Below are positions 1-8,441 of a stretch of 64,000 nt of DNA, piece by piece. Under the pieces are notes generated by a model. It was not told the DNA's origin and searched no databases. It saw nothing but the letters and a program-made list of their open reading frames with translations. The stretch's first letter is position 1, and each line of letters opens with the position of its first letter. Origin of the DNA: Elusimicrobiota bacterium (lineage in GTDB: Bacteria > Elusimicrobiota > Elusimicrobia > Elusimicrobiales > UBA9959); NCBI GenBank assembly GCA_019135865.1, contig JAGVVD010000058.1, positions 106,764-170,763 on the forward strand. Direction: 5' to 3'. Both the position numbers and the translations under genes were made by a program.

Positions 1-39
1 CTCGGGTTACAACCTTGTTAAATCGCTGTTAAATCCGTG

Positions 40-531
40 CTACTGGATGAACGGCTTCTCCACCGGCATGCGCATCATGACCTTGAGGGTCTTGGCCCGC
101 TTCTGCCGCGGCGGGTCGGAGAGGATGAAACTCGACCCCGGGAAAACGAGCCGCGCCGGGTAGAACATCGTGACCTCCAGGTCGTGATTGCTGTGGCTGC
201 GGCCCGTGTCCTGCACCTGCCTGTCGCTCCCGGTCCAGATGCACTCCGCGGTCACCGACATGTTGTTGCAGTTGGCGAACATCTGGCAGAGGACCTCCCG
301 CATCTTTATCTCGGCGTTGCCCTTGTCGCAGTAGTTCTTGTCCTCGCCGCCCTTGGGGCCGGCCACCAGCGCCCCTATGCGGGCCAGTTCGTAGGCGCTG
401 TGATGGGCCAGTATGGTCTGGAAGGCCAGGTTGCCGAGCTCCATGATGAGGAAGAGCATCAGCATGAAGACCGGGAGCACCAGAAGGAGCTCCACGGTCA
501 CCTGTCCTTTTTTCCGGGGCGGCTGTCCCAT
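40..531 (-). CDS. TadE-like pilus assembly / pseudopilin-like protein
   Basis: A 163-residue protein. It has a short basic N-terminus followed by a pilin-like segment (KKGQVTVELLLVLPVFMLML, residues 7-26) that fits TadE/TadF minor pseudopilins, whose glutamate sits near the start of the hydrophobic helix. The rest is a periplasmic domain with several cysteines (near residues 68, 81, 88 and 97) that could form disulfides. It lies just downstream of two small pilin genes on the same strand, so a role in a tight-adherence (Flp-type) pilus or related secretion system is likely. A GGAAAGG lies 7 bases before the ATG. No tad ATPase or prepilin peptidase is in the window. Confidence 0.75.
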   Translation of the reverse strand: MGQPPRKKGQVTVELLLVLPVFMLMLFLIMELGNLAFQTILAHHSAYELARIGALVAGPKGGEDKNYCDKGNAEIKMREVLCQMFANCNNMSVTAECIWTGSDRQVQDTGRSHSNHDLEVTMFYPARLVFPGSSFILSDPPRQKRAKTLKVMMRMPVEKPFIQ

Positions 532-575
532 AAGGCGGCCTTTCCCGTTCCCGGCCGTCCCTCTTGAACGGTCCG

Positions 576-611
576 CGCCGGCCGGCCCTTCCGGGGAAGG
601 GACGGCCGGCG
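576..611 (-). terminator. Strong hairpin between pilin and TadE-like genes
   Basis: Nine base pairs (576-584 with 603-611), a G-A mismatch, then six more pairs around a four-base loop. It lies 22 bases past the stop of the small pilin gene. No T-run follows on the minus strand, so it may be an mRNA-stabilising or processing hairpin that lets pilin mRNA outnumber the TadE-like mRNA, not a true terminator. Confidence 0.55.
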
Positions 612-632
612 GCGGGGGCGGGGCGGAACTCC

Positions 633-821
633 TTACCTGTTGCCGCCGCTGGCCCCGAGGGAACTGGCGGCGCCGCTGATCATGCCCTGTATGCTCTGGA
701 AGAGACCGGGCATATAGTTCTTGAGAGCCATGCCGGCTATCAGCACCACGCCCACCACGACCGCGAGCATCAGCAGGTATTCCACCGTGTTCTGACCTTT
801 CCTGTTCTTGAGCAGTTTCAT
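633..821 (-). CDS. Small Flp-like / class III signal peptide pilin
   Basis: A 62-residue protein. A basic leader ends in RKG, then QNTVEYLLMLAVVVGVVLIAG, the classic prepilin arrangement: G before the cleavage site, Q/N after it, and Glu at position +5. This matches Flp-type pilins and class III signal-peptide proteins. The short tail is rich in Gly, Ala and Ser, and there is no globular domain. GGAGGG lies 10 bases before the ATG. It is probably the major structural subunit processed by a prepilin peptidase encoded elsewhere; the 884-1072 gene is a sister pilin. Confidence 0.75.
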   Translation of the reverse strand: MKLLKNRKGQNTVEYLLMLAVVVGVVLIAGMALKNYMPGLFQSIQGMISGAASSLGASGGNR

Positions 822-853
822 TTTTTGGGACCCTCCGCTATAGTGTTCAGAGA

Positions 854-859
854 ATTATA
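854..859 (-). promoter_or_regulatory. -10 box (TATAAT) of the pilin gene
   Basis: A perfect TATAAT on the minus strand in an AT-rich patch, 32 bases before the ATG of the 62-residue pilin. Unlike its neighbour, this gene has room for a leader with a Shine-Dalgarno. No convincing -35 is seen. Confidence 0.5.
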
Positions 860-883
860 TATTATTTCAGGCCACGCGACGGC

Positions 884-1072
884 TCAGGGCAGCGCCTCGT
901 ATTTCCTCATGATTATCAGGCCGCCGGCCCTGAACTGGCCGGTCAGGTACCATTGCATGACCCTGTAGATCATCACGAAGGCCATCAGCAGGGCCAGCGT
1001 GACCAGGATGTACTCCACCGCGGTCTGGCCGCGCCGGCGCGGGGAACGCTCTTTTCCGGCTGAAGCGGGCAT
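884..1072 (-). CDS. Second small pilin-like protein
   Basis: A 62-residue protein with a basic leader (SPRRRG), then QTAVEYILVTLALLMAFVMI, again with Gly before the processing site and Glu at +5. After the hydrophobic helix there is only a short basic tail. It is a divergent paralog of the pilin at 633-821 and probably a minor subunit. The ATG has no Shine-Dalgarno; a TATAAT at 1082-1087 leaves only nine bases to the start codon, so the mRNA may be leaderless. Confidence 0.7.
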   Translation of the reverse strand: MPASAGKERSPRRRGQTAVEYILVTLALLMAFVMIYRVMQWYLTGQFRAGGLIIMRKYEALP

Positions 1073-1081
1073 ATCCCGGAG

Positions 1082-1087
1082 ATTATA
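1082..1087 (-). promoter_or_regulatory. -10 box nine bases before a pilin start
   Basis: TATAAT on the minus strand, with nine bases (CTCCGGGAT in message sense) between it and the ATG at 1072. Transcription should begin at or just before the start codon. Confidence 0.5.
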
Positions 1088-1095
1088 TACTATTT

Positions 1096-2085
1096 TCAGA
1101 ACTGCATCTTGACCGAGATCTGGTTGGCCTTGCCCAGCGCGCCGTAAGGCACCAGGGCGTAGTCCAGCGCGATGCCGTAACCCAGCGACTGAGCGCTGTA
1201 GATGCCTATGCCGAAGCTCCAGCCGCTGGCCTCCTCCAGTCCCAGCTTGTCCAGCGTCGAGTCGTAGCTGCGCCCGAAGTCGCTGGTGTCGGTGTAGCCG
1301 GCGCGGAAGGAAACCTTGCCGACCTGCAGGACCTCCTCGGGGATGTTCAGCTCCACCCCTCCGCCGTAGACGGCCTCGTCCTGGTCGCTGGCCTTCTTGT
1401 TCTCCACCGTGAGGGTCAGGAAGGGATTGGGACTGAACGAGGCGCCGAGGCGGCTGAGCTTGACGACCTCTTTCTCGCCGCCGGAGAAGTTCTGCCCGCT
1501 CCAGCCGAAGGACAGCTTGCGGCCGAGGCGCAGCCGCGCGCCGAGGTCGAAGACGTAGTTCTGGTAGGACTCGGAATAATTGTCCTCGAGCACGCTCTTG
1601 ACCGAGGCGCCGAGCGCGAAACGCTCCAGGAAGAAGGACTTGGCCAGCGTCAGGGAGGCGTAGGCGTTGCGGACCTCTATGTCCTGCGAGTACTGGGGAA
1701 TGCCCTGTTCGTCGCGGACGTCGAAGCCGTCCACGCTGTAATAGGCCAGGTTGAAGCCGATCACCGACTGGCCTATGGGATGCACGTAGGCCAGGTACTG
1801 GCCGCCGTAGCCGCCGAACCAGCCGAGGTAGGCGAAATTGAGCTCCCTGAGCTGCGCCGAGGCGACGCCGGCCGGGTTTATGCTCATGGCCTCCGACCCC
1901 TCCATCAGCGAGGCGCCCGTATTGCCCAGCGCCTGCGCGCGCGGCGAGCCGGTGGGCAGCTTCATGAACACCGCGCCGTAGGTGCCGGCGCTCTCGTCGG
2001 CGGCCTTCAGGGGCAGCGCGGGGGCGCAGAGCGCCGCCGCCAGCAGCGCCGCCCAGACCCTTTCGGAACCTTTCTTTATCTTCAT
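1096..2085 (-). CDS. PorV/PorQ-family outer-membrane beta-barrel protein
   Basis: A 329-residue protein with an N-terminal signal peptide (hydrophobic stretch ending in LPLKA) and the PorV/PorQ (UPF0164-like) opening: near LPTGSPRAQALGNTG, then an NPAG motif. Alternating hydrophobic beta strands follow, and the last residue is an aromatic Phe, as in outer-membrane barrels. The ATG at 2085 is preferred over an in-frame GTG nine bases upstream because AGGTGG lies five bases before the ATG. It directly follows the FlgD-repeat protein gene (25 bases). In Bacteroidetes PorV shuttles type IX secretion substrates; here a role with the neighbouring repeat protein is only inferred. Confidence 0.8.
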   Translation of the reverse strand: MKIKKGSERVWAALLAAALCAPALPLKAADESAGTYGAVFMKLPTGSPRAQALGNTGASLMEGSEAMSINPAGVASAQLRELNFAYLGWFGGYGGQYLAYVHPIGQSVIGFNLAYYSVDGFDVRDEQGIPQYSQDIEVRNAYASLTLAKSFFLERFALGASVKSVLEDNYSESYQNYVFDLGARLRLGRKLSFGWSGQNFSGGEKEVVKLSRLGASFSPNPFLTLTVENKKASDQDEAVYGGGVELNIPEEVLQVGKVSFRAGYTDTSDFGRSYDSTLDKLGLEEASGWSFGIGIYSAQSLGYGIALDYALVPYGALGKANQISVKMQF

Positions 2086-2110
2086 AAATTCCACCTTTTA
2101 AGCCCCGGCC

Positions 2111-5100
2111 TCAGGGTATCAGGATCTTCTTGACGGTCTGGCACACCTCGCGGGTGCCCTGGGTGGCCTCGAACCGCAGCACGGCCAGGTAAACGCCCGG
2201 CGCCACCGTTTTGCCCTGCTGATTGGTCCTGGGCCAGAGATGTTCGGCCTGGTTGTCGCCCGGCTGGTCGCCGAAATCGTACTTATAGACCAGGTCGCCG
2301 GCCAGGTTGTAGAGCCTCATCGTGATCTTGCCGCCGAACGGGGCCTTCACCCGGAACCTGCCCGAGGTCCCCGTGTAGGGATTGGGGAAGAAGAAGGACC
2401 CGGCCTCGAACTCGCCGCAGAGATCGACGACCCCGCCCTTGGTCAGCGGGATATTGGCCGTCACCACGTCGTCGGCGCGCACGTAGTTGTGGGTCAGGCT
2501 GCCGGTCAGCGTGTTCAGGTTGTCGGTGTCGGTGGTGCCGTAGATCTGGAAGACGTAGCTGCCGTCCGGCACGCGCGTGAGCGTCAGGTCGGTGCCGTCC
2601 CAGTACTCGGTGATCTGGGTCCTGGCCGGCCGGACGCCTATGATGCGCTTGACGATGGTGCCGGGGACCTCGACGCCGGGGTCGCTCTGCAGGCTGCGGT
2701 TGGTGCCCGGCTTGTAGATCTTGGTGGCCACTTTCATGGCCTCCGAGACCTGGTAGGAGATGATGGCCGGGTTCTCCTGGGTCAGCGGCACGATGGAGAC
2801 GTCGTAGATGCGCAGCGGGCAGGCGTCTATCGTCATCTGCACGGTCGTGCGCTGCGTCAGCAGGGCGGAGATGTCCTCCGCTATGATCCGGACATTGTAG
2901 GTGTCGCAGGGCACGAAATTGCCGTGGTTGTCCTTGCCGTCCCAGAAGTCCTGGTAGAGGATGTCGCCGTCCCTGAAGCCGCTGGCGATATGCGCCACTT
3001 CCCGCGGCGGGATCTCCAGCGTCATGACCTGGACCGTGACCGTGCTCTGGCGGTTGAGCGAATAGGTTATCTCGTAGGGCGGCAGCTTGACCGAATCGCT
3101 GGAGTTGTACATCGTCGGGATGGACGGGATCACGTCGAAACCGGCGAAGATGATCTGCCCGCGCGTGATGTCGATGTAGCCGCTGACCTTGTCGGTGGCG
3201 TACATCATCTGGCCGCCGGCGGTGCCGCTGGTCTTGGCCACCAGCGTGAAGGGATAACGCCCGTCGGGCATCAGCCTGCCGTCCGAGTCGCGCCCGTCCC
3301 AGTACTCGGTGATGCGGAAGCGGCCGGGCCTCACCCCCGAGATGCTGTAGACCGGGGTCAGCGTCACCGAATCCTCCCAGGGCCACATGCCGGCCGCGGT
3401 CTGGGTGGAGCCGGCCGCGTAGATCTTTATGTCCATCCACATGGTCTGCGACAGCTCGAAGCCTATCGTGGCCATCGAGGAGGTGCCGCCGAGCAGGGAG
3501 GTGGTGCGCACGTCCACGATGCGGAACATGTCCACCGGGATCAGCGCCGTCACGGTGGAGGTCTTGACGGTGGCGCAGAGCAGCGGGTCGGTCACGGCCA
3601 GCTCGGCCAGGTAGGTGCCGCTGGCGACGTAGTTGCCGAACTCGTCCCGGCCGTCCCAGAGGTCGCGGTTGGAGAAGTTGGCGGCGCGCGGCTCGTTGCG
3701 CACGAGCCGCCGGACGACCGTGGAGCCGTCCATGCTCTTTATGGTCAGGTTGACCAGCGCGTCGCGCTGCGGCGTATAACGGAAATAGAAGGGGTCCAGC
3801 ATGGCCGCCGTCGGGCTGGAGCCGATGACCGTGGAGGAAGGGTTCAGCAGTGCGACCGGCAGGCCCCTGGCGACGGGCACGGCGCCGACCATCACCTTGT
3901 TGGTGCGCACGGTCCAGCCCCCGGAGGGCAGCTCGGCCCAGATGGCGTAGACGTAGTCGCCGTCGCAGACCGGATTCCCGGAGGAATCGCGGCCGTCCCA
4001 GATCGTCGTCACCGTCGTACGCCGGTCCTTCTGCTCGCTTATCAGCCTCAGCGGCGTTATGGAGGCGCTGACCGAGGAGGCGTTGACCTCGATCGCCGTC
4101 CCCGGCGGGTAGATGCCGACATGGACCGTGGCCGCCTCGGTCAGCATGTAGCTGATGGTCGCCAGGTCCGTGGACGAGGCGCCGAGCGGCTTTATGGCCA
4201 CGTCGGTCACCTGCAGCGGGTCCAGGCCTATCTGCACCGTGACGGGCCTGGCGAGGTCCCTGTATTCCCCCGCCCCGAAGGCCCACATGTCGGCCGACTC
4301 GGCCTCGATCCTGGCCAGGTAAAGGCCCGCCGGCCGCAGGAGGCCGTTATTGTCGCGGCCGTCCCAGAAATCGCCGTTGGTCAGCGTGCCGTCGGGCGTG
4401 CCTTCGCCGACCCTGGGCAGCTTGTCGACCAGCGTCCGCACCAGCGGCAGCGTGCCCGTGCCCGTCGCCGCGAAGATGTTGATGGTGGTGGTGGCGTCCT
4501 TGGAGAGGCGGTAGAGGATATTGTAGGGCTGGGCGGCCACGCCGGTGATCTTGCCCACTACCGTCGGGGTGGATTTGACGGAATGGATATTGGTGACGTT
4601 GACCTGTATCGGGACCTGGTTCTCGCCGGGATAGGCCGAGGTCTGCTGTATGGAGATATTGCCCGCCTGCTGGCTGACCTGGTTGGTCTTGACCGTGGCG
4701 CGGAAGCCGTACTGGCCGTTGGTCTTGCCGAACATGCCGTTGATGTTGTACATCCCGTCCCAGGCCGTGCAGTAGGTGCCGACCGTCTGCGCCTGGGGGG
4801 CCCCGGACTGCTGGTTGCACTGGCCGATATTGTAGAGATTGATCGTCCTTATCGGCGGGGTGGAGGCGGGGTCCAGCGGATTGCCGCCGGGACCGAACTT
4901 AAAGATCTCGAAGGAGAGCTCGTCTATGCCGAAAAGAGTGGGCGTGCTGGGGACGACGCACTCTATGGTGGCGCACAGCGCCAGGCAGCCGCCGGGGTAG
5001 GCGGCCCTGGGGCGCTCGAACTCGATGAGCGCGGAATCGTTCCAGGGATCGCCGGTCAGGGAGGTGTCGAAGGACCTGTCGGTGCCCAGGCCCCCGTCGC

Positions 5101-5221
5101 AGTAGGTCCCCCCGCCGTCCCCTACCACTATTTCGGAGATGTAAAGCTGCTGGGCCGAGGCCGGCGCCGGGAGGAGGAAGGCCGCCGCCGCGAAGATCGC
5201 CGCCAGTATCCTGTTTTTCAT
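2111..5221 (-). CDS. Large secreted protein with six FlgD-like repeats
   Basis: A 1036-residue exported protein. The signal peptide starts at the ATG at 5221 (MKNRILAAIF..., cleavage after PASA), with GGAG upstream. The body holds at least six copies of a FlgD/Vpr Ig-like module, each marked by WDGRD, WDGKD or WDGTD, a Gly-rich turn and a Y-x-L/F/V-x-I/L strand; the modules are about 110-170 residues apart. The C-terminus (NPYTGTSGRFRVKAPFGG, then LYNLAGDLV and APGVYLAVLRF) resembles type IX-like or Por-style sorting domains. It is followed by a PorV-like barrel gene in an apparent operon. Likely a surface or S-layer-like adhesion protein. Confidence 0.75.
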   Translation of the reverse strand: MKNRILAAIFAAAAFLLPAPASAQQLYISEIVVGDGGGTYCDGGLGTDRSFDTSLTGDPWNDSALIEFERPRAAYPGGCLALCATIECVVPSTPTLFGIDELSFEIFKFGPGGNPLDPASTPPIRTINLYNIGQCNQQSGAPQAQTVGTYCTAWDGMYNINGMFGKTNGQYGFRATVKTNQVSQQAGNISIQQTSAYPGENQVPIQVNVTNIHSVKSTPTVVGKITGVAAQPYNILYRLSKDATTTINIFAATGTGTLPLVRTLVDKLPRVGEGTPDGTLTNGDFWDGRDNNGLLRPAGLYLARIEAESADMWAFGAGEYRDLARPVTVQIGLDPLQVTDVAIKPLGASSTDLATISYMLTEAATVHVGIYPPGTAIEVNASSVSASITPLRLISEQKDRRTTVTTIWDGRDSSGNPVCDGDYVYAIWAELPSGGWTVRTNKVMVGAVPVARGLPVALLNPSSTVIGSSPTAAMLDPFYFRYTPQRDALVNLTIKSMDGSTVVRRLVRNEPRAANFSNRDLWDGRDEFGNYVASGTYLAELAVTDPLLCATVKTSTVTALIPVDMFRIVDVRTTSLLGGTSSMATIGFELSQTMWMDIKIYAAGSTQTAAGMWPWEDSVTLTPVYSISGVRPGRFRITEYWDGRDSDGRLMPDGRYPFTLVAKTSGTAGGQMMYATDKVSGYIDITRGQIIFAGFDVIPSIPTMYNSSDSVKLPPYEITYSLNRQSTVTVQVMTLEIPPREVAHIASGFRDGDILYQDFWDGKDNHGNFVPCDTYNVRIIAEDISALLTQRTTVQMTIDACPLRIYDVSIVPLTQENPAIISYQVSEAMKVATKIYKPGTNRSLQSDPGVEVPGTIVKRIIGVRPARTQITEYWDGTDLTLTRVPDGSYVFQIYGTTDTDNLNTLTGSLTHNYVRADDVVTANIPLTKGGVVDLCGEFEAGSFFFPNPYTGTSGRFRVKAPFGGKITMRLYNLAGDLVYKYDFGDQPGDNQAEHLWPRTNQQGKTVAPGVYLAVLRFEATQGTREVCQTVKKILIP

Positions 5222-5260
5222 ATTCGAAAGCTCCGTTCTTTTATTTCCGCACATCACGGC

Positions 5261-6982
5261 TCAAAGCGACCGCACCGCGCTTTTGCGCAGTTCCAGCCGG
5301 GAGGAATCCCGCGCCTTCTCCAGCGTCCAGAACTCCTTCCCGTCCAGCCAGAAACCCTCCGCGCCCGGACCCAGGTCCGCGCCGGAAACTCTCTTGAAAC
5401 CGCCGTGGGTGAAATCGTATATGCCGAGCGCGCCGGAGCCGTCCAGGACCCAGAACTTCCCCCCGGCCCACTGCATGGCCTTGACGGTCTTGATCCCCTT
5501 TATCTCGTAGCTGGCCAGCGCGCCGTGGGCCGGGTCGGGGCCGTGGCGGTAGAAGAGGCCGGACGCCGCGTCGAAGGACCAGAGGCTGTGGCCGTCGTGC
5601 GCCAGGCCCTGCGGCGCGGGACCGGGGGTGCGGACACCGCCGAGCTCCCGCCCGGAGACGGTCTCCTTGCGCACCAGCCGCAGCTGGGCCAGGTCCAGCG
5701 CCCAGACCGAGCCGGACACGGGGGCCGCGGCGGCCGCGCGCAGCGGCACGCCCGCGCTGCCGTCTATGCGGCGCAGCGTGGCCAGGTCCTTGCGGTCCTT
5801 GAGCACCAGGCCCTGCTCCCAGTCGGCCAGCCAGAGGCCCTCCTCGGAGCCGGCTATATAAGATACTCCTTTAAGGTCCAGCGGCCAGGACTGCAGCAGC
5901 TCGAAACGGGGCCTGGAGCGGTAATCGTGGATGTAGAAGGCGGTCCCCGCCAGCAGGACCAGCGCGGCGCCGGCCAGCAGGAAGGCGCGGCGCAGGCCGC
6001 GGGTGCGCTCTACGGGGCCGGAAGGCGTCGAAACGAAGACCTTGGGGAGTTCCACGCCCTTGAGCGCGTAGAGCTGCAGCACCTGGGTGACCTTCTGCGA
6101 CCACTCCGAGGAATCCTTGAGCACCTTCGAGAGCCCCTCGGCGTAGCCCAGGCCTCTCTCCTCCTCGCCGCGCAGCTTCTCGAGCCAGCTCTGGCGCTCG
6201 GAGCGCAGGCGCTCCTCCCAGACGGCGAATTCCTGGCGGTGGGTCTCCCAGACCGAGCGCTCGCGCTCCCAGAGCTCCTTCCACTGGGTCCGCTCGGCGT
6301 CCCAGGCCGCCCTGGCGGCGGAGAGCTCTTCTGCCAGCTCGGAATTCTTCCGCTCGAGTTCCTTGAGCCGGCGGCCGGCCTCGGCGCGCTCCTTGCGCTC
6401 GGCCAGCAGTTCGGAGAGGGTGGATTCGACGGCGGCCTTGGCGTCGGCCAGCCTCTTTTCGAGGGCCGCGGCGGCGTCGCGCAGGTCGGCGGACCCGGCA
6501 TTGGCCTCGCCGTACTTGCGGCGGTACTCGTCGCGCTCGCGGGTCAGCGCCTCCACGCGGGCGCCCAGTTCGCGCAGCTCGTTCCTGCCGCGCTCGAGCA
6601 CCTCCTGCAGCAGGCGGACCTCCTTCTGATGGGAGTCCTTCTGCCCGCGGAGGGCCTTGCGGGTCTCCTCCAGGTTCAGGGCGGTGTTGAGCTGCTCGGT
6701 GACCAGCTTCTCGCGGGCCTCGGTGTAATGCTGCTTGAGCTCGGCCAGGTGCGCGCGGGTCTCCTCGAGCTGGAAGGAGAGGTCGCGGACATTGAGTTCC
6801 TTGGCCGAGAGCAGGCGCTCCCATTCGGCCTGGGCCTTGCCGTAATTGTCCTTGAGGAACCGGACGGTCTCGACCGAGGATTCGCGCATTTCCGGCATGG
6901 GCGGCGGCGCGGGAGGCAGGTCCTCCCCCGAAACGCGCTTCCACACCTCGGCTATCCTCTTGTCCAGCTCGGAATTTTCCAT
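5261..6982 (-). CDS. Coiled-coil membrane protein with C-terminal propeller-like domain
   Basis: A 573-residue protein without a signal peptide. Residues about 45-300 are a long charged coiled coil rich in Glu, Arg, Lys and Leu. One transmembrane helix (around residues 331-352, FLLAGAALVLLAGTAFYI) follows, then a domain of WSLD, LWLADWEQG, VWALDL and FWVLDGSG repeats typical of a small beta-propeller. The likely topology is coiled coil in the cytoplasm and propeller in the periplasm. It lies upstream of the FlgD-repeat gene, with 39 bases between. I do not recognise a named family; a scaffold or sensor linking cytoplasm to envelope is a guess. Confidence 0.6.
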   Translation of the reverse strand: MENSELDKRIAEVWKRVSGEDLPPAPPPMPEMRESSVETVRFLKDNYGKAQAEWERLLSAKELNVRDLSFQLEETRAHLAELKQHYTEAREKLVTEQLNTALNLEETRKALRGQKDSHQKEVRLLQEVLERGRNELRELGARVEALTRERDEYRRKYGEANAGSADLRDAAAALEKRLADAKAAVESTLSELLAERKERAEAGRRLKELERKNSELAEELSAARAAWDAERTQWKELWERERSVWETHRQEFAVWEERLRSERQSWLEKLRGEEERGLGYAEGLSKVLKDSSEWSQKVTQVLQLYALKGVELPKVFVSTPSGPVERTRGLRRAFLLAGAALVLLAGTAFYIHDYRSRPRFELLQSWPLDLKGVSYIAGSEEGLWLADWEQGLVLKDRKDLATLRRIDGSAGVPLRAAAAAPVSGSVWALDLAQLRLVRKETVSGRELGGVRTPGPAPQGLAHDGHSLWSFDAASGLFYRHGPDPAHGALASYEIKGIKTVKAMQWAGGKFWVLDGSGALGIYDFTHGGFKRVSGADLGPGAEGFWLDGKEFWTLEKARDSSRLELRKSAVRSL

Positions 6983-6986
6983 AAAG

Positions 6987-7012
6987 GACCGCGGGCCACG
7001 GGCCCGGCGGTC
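6987..7012 (-). promoter_or_regulatory. Hairpin just upstream of the coiled-coil protein start
   Basis: An 11-base-pair GC-rich stem with one bulge (6987-6997 against 7001-7012) ends only four bases before the ATG at 6982, where a Shine-Dalgarno would lie. A TAAAAT box sits just upstream at 7018-7023. The hairpin may limit ribosome access. Confidence 0.4.
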
Positions 7013-7076
7013 ACTTTATTTTACCAGGGAGGGCGTTAAGGGACGGTGAAATAATTGTTAACAAAAGATTACGGGC

Positions 7077-8441
7077 TCACCTGCCGACCAGGGACTGCAG
7101 TTCGGAGGCGGCGCGGCTGATGTCTATGCCCGAATCCTGGTACTGGCCGATGATGCGGCCGAGCGCGGCCCGGAGGCTTTCCGGCGGCGCCCCGCCCGCC
7201 TTCATCTTCAGGTAGGCCTGGAAATCCACGCTGAACTGGTAGGCCAGCTGGTTGAGCCTGTCCGCGCGCCGCTTCTCGGCCAGGGCTTTCAGCTCGGCCT
7301 CGGCGCGGCGCTGGCGCGCGATCGCCTCCTCCAGGCGGCGTTTCTCCCTCCCCGCCGCCGCGGCGCGGTCGGATTCGGAGGCGAACATCTCGTTGAGCGA
7401 GACGTACTCGCGGCGCAGGAAATCCAGCTCGTCCTTGAGGGCCCGCTCGCGCAGCGAGGCCTCGTCGAGCGCCGTCAGCAGGTCCTTGCGGTACTTCATC
7501 TCCCTGCGCAGCAGGTTCTCCCATTCGCCGGCGGCGTCCCTGTCGCCGAAGCGCAGGTTCAGCGTCAGCGCGTGCCCGACGCCCTGCCCGTCGCTGAGCG
7601 GCAGCATGAAGGCGTAGGCGAAGTCGGATTCGGCCAGCCGCCAGCCGGCGCCCAGGGAGAACAGCGAGGAGGCGTCGCCGAGATGAAGGCCGGCCCTGCC
7701 CAGCAGCGTGCCGCGCCTGAGGGGGCTCCAGGAGCGCTCGACCCCGGAACTGAGGGTGTAGCCGGGCTCCTGCAGCAGGGAACCGGAGCGGCGCGTGAAA
7801 TCCATGGCCAGCCTGTACTGCCTGGTCTCCTGCGCGACGCCGAGCTTGTAGGCGCGGGGAGCCTTGTCCTCGAGCGGGCCGGCCTCGAACGAGGAGGAGA
7901 CCAGGTTCAGCAGCGAGAGTCCCCAGGCGAAGCCGCCGTCCGACCTGTAGAGCGCGCCCAGGTCCAGGCCGGGAGCGCCCGCCGCGGACCCGGTAGGGAT
8001 ATGCGTCAGCCGCTGATGCCTGAAATTGAAACCGAAGTCCAGCGAACCGCCCGCGAGCCGCAGCAGCTGCCAGCTGGACCAGCCCAGGACCAGGTCGCGC
8101 TGGCGGGCCAGCGAACCGTCGGTGCGGTAGCGCACGGCGCCGCTGACGGTCCCCGGCCGGTCCTCGAGCATCAGGGGCGCGCGGAAGTCGAAGGCCTGGT
8201 CCCTGAAGTCGTAAGGGCCGCCCGGCAGCCTGAACGAGGAGAGGTAATGCGCGCCCGCCGCGATCTTGCGGGAAGCGCCGGCCGCGGCGGGGTTGAGCAG
8301 GCCGTGGCCGTCGAGCGCGGAACCCGCCCAGGCCATCGCGGCCCGGTCCGCGCCCGGGCCCGCGTCCTCGAAAGCGGCGCGGGCCGGGGAGACCGCCAGC
8401 AGGAGCGCCGGCAGGAGCGGGACGAAGACCTTACTTCGCAT
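7077..8441 (-). CDS. PorV/PorQ-like barrel protein with C-terminal coiled coil
   Basis: A 454-residue exported protein with a signal peptide (LLPALLLAVSPARA). The first 300 residues hold an NPAAAG motif and repeated amphipathic strands with Gly/aromatic turns, as in PorV/PorQ-type barrels. Residues about 305-400 form a charged helical region (coiled coil), and the tail is helical. A barrel plus a periplasmic coiled coil is unusual. Its start overlaps the end of the GGDEF gene by 11 bases, and GGAGGG precedes the ATG, so it is translated with that operon. Confidence 0.6.
   Translation of the reverse strand: MRSKVFVPLLPALLLAVSPARAAFEDAGPGADRAAMAWAGSALDGHGLLNPAAAGASRKIAAGAHYLSSFRLPGGPYDFRDQAFDFRAPLMLEDRPGTVSGAVRYRTDGSLARQRDLVLGWSSWQLLRLAGGSLDFGFNFRHQRLTHIPTGSAAGAPGLDLGALYRSDGGFAWGLSLLNLVSSSFEAGPLEDKAPRAYKLGVAQETRQYRLAMDFTRRSGSLLQEPGYTLSSGVERSWSPLRRGTLLGRAGLHLGDASSLFSLGAGWRLAESDFAYAFMLPLSDGQGVGHALTLNLRFGDRDAAGEWENLLRREMKYRKDLLTALDEASLRERALKDELDFLRREYVSLNEMFASESDRAAAAGREKRRLEEAIARQRRAEAELKALAEKRRADRLNQLAYQFSVDFQAYLKMKAGGAPPESLRAALGRIIGQYQDSGIDISRAASELQSLVGR

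Noticed and set aside
2240..7039. A 1599-residue plus-strand open frame antisense to the FlgD-repeat, coiled-coil and related genes
   Set aside because: Shadow of codon bias in GC-rich genes; the translation is low-complexity with no family likeness and no ribosome site.
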